Shown here piece by piece: positions 6,861 through 8,416 of a stretch of DNA of 8,416 nt. The notes under the pieces were generated by a model. It worked only from the letters and a program-made list of their open reading frames with translations. It was not told the origin of the DNA and made no database searches. The stretch spans positions 1-8,416 of the forward strand of contig BFAU01000099.1 in NCBI GenBank assembly GCA_008975185.1. The letters run 5' to 3'. Positions within the stretch are counted from its first letter, which is position 1. Each line of letters starts with the position of its first letter. The position numbers and the translations under genes were made by a program. This DNA is from a bacterium MnTg04. Lineage in GTDB: Bacteria > Pseudomonadota > Gammaproteobacteria > Steroidobacterales > MnTg04.

Positions 6861-8027
6861 CTATTTTCCCCGGCGCTCTTTGTAATAAGTGATCGTATGC
6901 TGGCCGAGGCCGATAATGTCCCCGGATGCCAGTTTGTACCGTTTGATTTTGCGCTTGCCGATAAACAGTCCGTTGGTGCTGTTGAGATCTTCGATCAGCG
7001 ACTTGCCATCTGCGCCGGTAATGATCTGCGCGTGGTGGCCGGAGACGAACTTGCTGTCGATCTGTAAATCGTTACTGGTGGCGCGACCGATCAGCAGCTT
7101 GCCCATAGACAGCGGAAATTCGTTGGTGGTCCGGCCCTTGTACGCGATCGAAAGAACGCCAAACCGCTTTGCATCGGGCAGGCCCAGCGGTGGAACCAAG
7201 ACCGAATGCACATTGGTCTCCGCGGTGGCTTCCTGCCATTGCAACTCCCTGGCCGCTGCCTCGACGGCATCTTCGTTCACCGTATCCTGACCCTGCGACC
7301 CGGCGCCGATCATCGCGGTATCGCACAGCGTATTGATAAGCCGCGGGATGCCGCCGCTGTATCGGTACACGCCAGCCAATGCCGCGTCGGTGAATATTTC
7401 CGTATCTGCGGCGCCGGCGACCGCGAGACGATGCAGGATATAGGCGCGGGTTTCCTGCTTGTTCAGCGAGCCGAGATCGAGGCGCAAGCGAACCAGCCCC
7501 TGGATACCGGCCGCATCCATCGTGTCGTTGAGTTCCGAGTGGCCGCTGAGAATGATGCGCAATGCCGCGAATTTTCGTTGCTCGTCCACAAACATGCGGC
7601 CAATGTCTTTGAGTACGTTTTTGGACAGGTTTTGCGCTTCGTCGATGATGATCAGCGTTTTTTCCCCATCCGCGGCTTTCTCAGACAGGAAGTGCGCGAG
7701 CATGTCGAGCAACTGGGCTTTTCTTTTCCTGAATGGCTTGAAACCAAACTGGGCCAGGAGAAGTTGCAGAAACTGAACCGGCGACAACTGTGTCTGATTC
7801 ATATTTGCCAGGCAAACTTCGTCATCGAGGCCGTTGATAAAAGCGTTGATCAGCGTGGTTTTCCCCGCGCCGATCTCGCTGGTCATGGAAACGATGCCGT
7901 TGGGGAAATCCCAGACCGATTCCATGTACGATCTGGCCCGCTCATGAAAATTGCTCAGGTAGAGAAAGTCGGGGTCGGGACTGGGTTCGAACGGCTGTTC
8001 ACTCAGCTTGAAGTGTTGCAGATACAT
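6861..8027 (-). CDS. ExeA/GspA-type AAA ATPase with C-terminal FHA domain
   Basis: A 388-residue protein. The N-terminus (MYLQHFKLSEQPFEPSPDPDF) is typical of the ExeA/GspA/MshM ATPases, which help assemble secretion or pilus machines; related ATPases occur in exopolysaccharide loci. The Walker A region at about residues 49-58 reads TSEIGAGKTT, with Ser50 where the first P-loop glycine normally stands. Walker B is LIIIDEAQNLS (about 125-135, Asp129-Glu130). The motif LRIILSGHSEL (156-166) and the segment LVRLRLDLGSLNKQETRAYI follow as in the family. In place of the membrane helix and peptidoglycan-binding domain of ExeA, there is a linker at about 262-288 and an FHA domain at about 289-383, with Gly314-Arg315, Ser329, His332, Asn349 and Asn352-Gly353, the usual phosphothreonine-binding residues. 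The start ATG at 8027 is chosen because the protein homology begins there and GGAAG lies five bases upstream; the longer open frame would overlap purE. No secretion genes or protein kinase are in the window, so the role is open. Confidence 0.85.
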   Translation of the reverse strand: MYLQHFKLSEQPFEPSPDPDFLYLSNFHERARSYMESVWDFPNGIVSMTSEIGAGKTTLINAFINGLDDEVCLANMNQTQLSPVQFLQLLLAQFGFKPFRKRKAQLLDMLAHFLSEKAADGEKTLIIIDEAQNLSKNVLKDIGRMFVDEQRKFAALRIILSGHSELNDTMDAAGIQGLVRLRLDLGSLNKQETRAYILHRLAVAGAADTEIFTDAALAGVYRYSGGIPRLINTLCDTAMIGAGSQGQDTVNEDAVEAAARELQWQEATAETNVHSVLVPPLGLPDAKRFGVLSIAYKGRTTNEFPLSMGKLLIGRATSNDLQIDSKFVSGHHAQIITGADGKSLIEDLNSTNGLFIGKRKIKRYKLASGDIIGLGQHTITYYKERRGK

Positions 8028-8079
8028 GCCAGCTTCCGATCCGGATTCCTTGCTCAGACTACAAATCGTCGCCTGGCCA

Positions 8080-8085
8080 AGTATA
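8080..8085 (-). promoter_or_regulatory. Possible -10 element for the ATPase-FHA gene
   Basis: On the minus strand TATACT (five of six matches to TATAAT) lies in the 80-base gap between the purE stop and the ATPase start, about 52 bases before the ATG. The expected -35 position would fall at the end of purE and matches poorly. The ATPase could therefore have its own promoter or be read through from purE. Confidence 0.3.
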
Positions 8086-8107
8086 GACCAATCCGGCCCG
8101 GCGAGGG

Positions 8108-8416
8108 TCAGGCCGGGTCGGCGCGCGGGTCCGTGTTTCTGCCCCCTTTTTCGGTCTGCTCGGTACGAAACCGATCCAGCGACTCGCGGATATCCGGATG
8201 CTTGTTCGCCATGATGGCGGCGGCAAACAGCGCGGCATTCGCAGCGCCGGCTGTACCGATCGCCATCGTGCCGACCGGGATACCGGCGGGCATTTGCGCG
8301 ATGGACAACAGCGAGTCCATGCCCTTGAGCGCCTTCGACTCCATCGGCACACCGATAACCGGTAGCGGACATTTGGCGGCGATCACGCCCGGCAGATGGG
8401 CCGCGCAGCCGGCGCC
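8108..8416 (-). CDS. purE: PurE, N5-carboxyaminoimidazole ribonucleotide mutase, C-terminal part
   Basis: Class I PurE converts N5-carboxyaminoimidazole ribonucleotide to 4-carboxyaminoimidazole ribonucleotide in purine synthesis. The last 102 residues are in the window; the start and the N-terminal catalytic region lie beyond base 8416. The fragment opens with GAGCAAHLPGVIAAKCPLPV, followed by VIGVP, the loop MDSLLSIAQMPAGIPVGTMA and then IGTAGAANAALFAAAI, all diagnostic of bacterial PurE. The E. coli counterpart of the first motif reads GAGGAAHLPG, so a Cys stands in place of a Gly here. The C-terminal tail (TEKGGRNTDPRADPA) is hydrophilic and slightly longer than in E. coli. The usual partner purK does not follow directly; the ATPase-FHA gene does, after 80 bases. 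Confidence 0.95.
   Translation of the reverse strand, partial: GAGCAAHLPGVIAAKCPLPVIGVPMESKALKGMDSLLSIAQMPAGIPVGTMAIGTAGAANAALFAAAIMANKHPDIRESLDRFRTEQTEKGGRNTDPRADPA

Noticed and set aside
6843..6870. Bidirectional terminator between the convergent genes
   Set aside because: AGCC/GGCT can form only a four-base stem, and TTTT lies about ten bases away with no T run on the other strand. Too weak to call.
8028..8372. 115-codon N-terminal extension of the ATPase-FHA open frame
   Set aside because: It overlaps purE in another frame on the same strand, has no family similarity, and the ExeA-like homology begins exactly at the Met encoded at 8025-8027.

Overview
The window looks like chromosome of a moderately GC-rich gammaproteobacterium, probably a free-living or uncultured lineage. 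I base this on the gene order rng - yhdP - (nitrilase) - tldD, which is a known gammaproteobacterial neighbourhood (Pseudomonas keeps all four, Escherichia lacks the nitrilase), and on a class I PurE. I see no transposase, integrase, CRISPR array, tRNA or rRNA gene. Genus cannot be assigned from the sequence alone.

Layout, left to right. The plus strand carries a tight, probably co-transcribed block: the C-terminal half of ribonuclease G (1-696, cut by the window edge), the large AsmA-like envelope protein YhdP (713-4564), a broken carbon-nitrogen hydrolase (nitrilase/omega-amidase family) gene (4583-5078), and the metalloprotease subunit TldD (5075-6517). After a 96-base gap comes a small two-helix membrane protein of unknown function (6614-6844). 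Two genes on the minus strand converge on it: a 388-residue ExeA-type AAA ATPase with a C-terminal FHA domain (6861-8027) and, upstream of that, the C-terminal part of PurE (8108-8416, cut by the window edge).

The genes are mostly housekeeping: RNA maturation and decay (RNase G), phospholipid supply to the outer membrane (YhdP), peptide proteolysis (TldD, with an off-window TldE/PmbA partner) and purine synthesis (PurE).

Two things stand out. First, the nitrilase gene has two separate lesions: an out-of-frame internal deletion that removed the segment expected to carry the catalytic Glu and Lys, and a one-base frameshift in the last third. It still keeps its catalytic Cys motif and the ATGA overlap with tldD. 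Second, the ATPase-FHA fusion next to purE has an intact phosphothreonine-binding signature and Walker B, but a Walker A lacking its usual first glycine. I found no convincing wholly new multi-gene system; the ATPase-FHA protein and the small membrane protein are the least characterised items.
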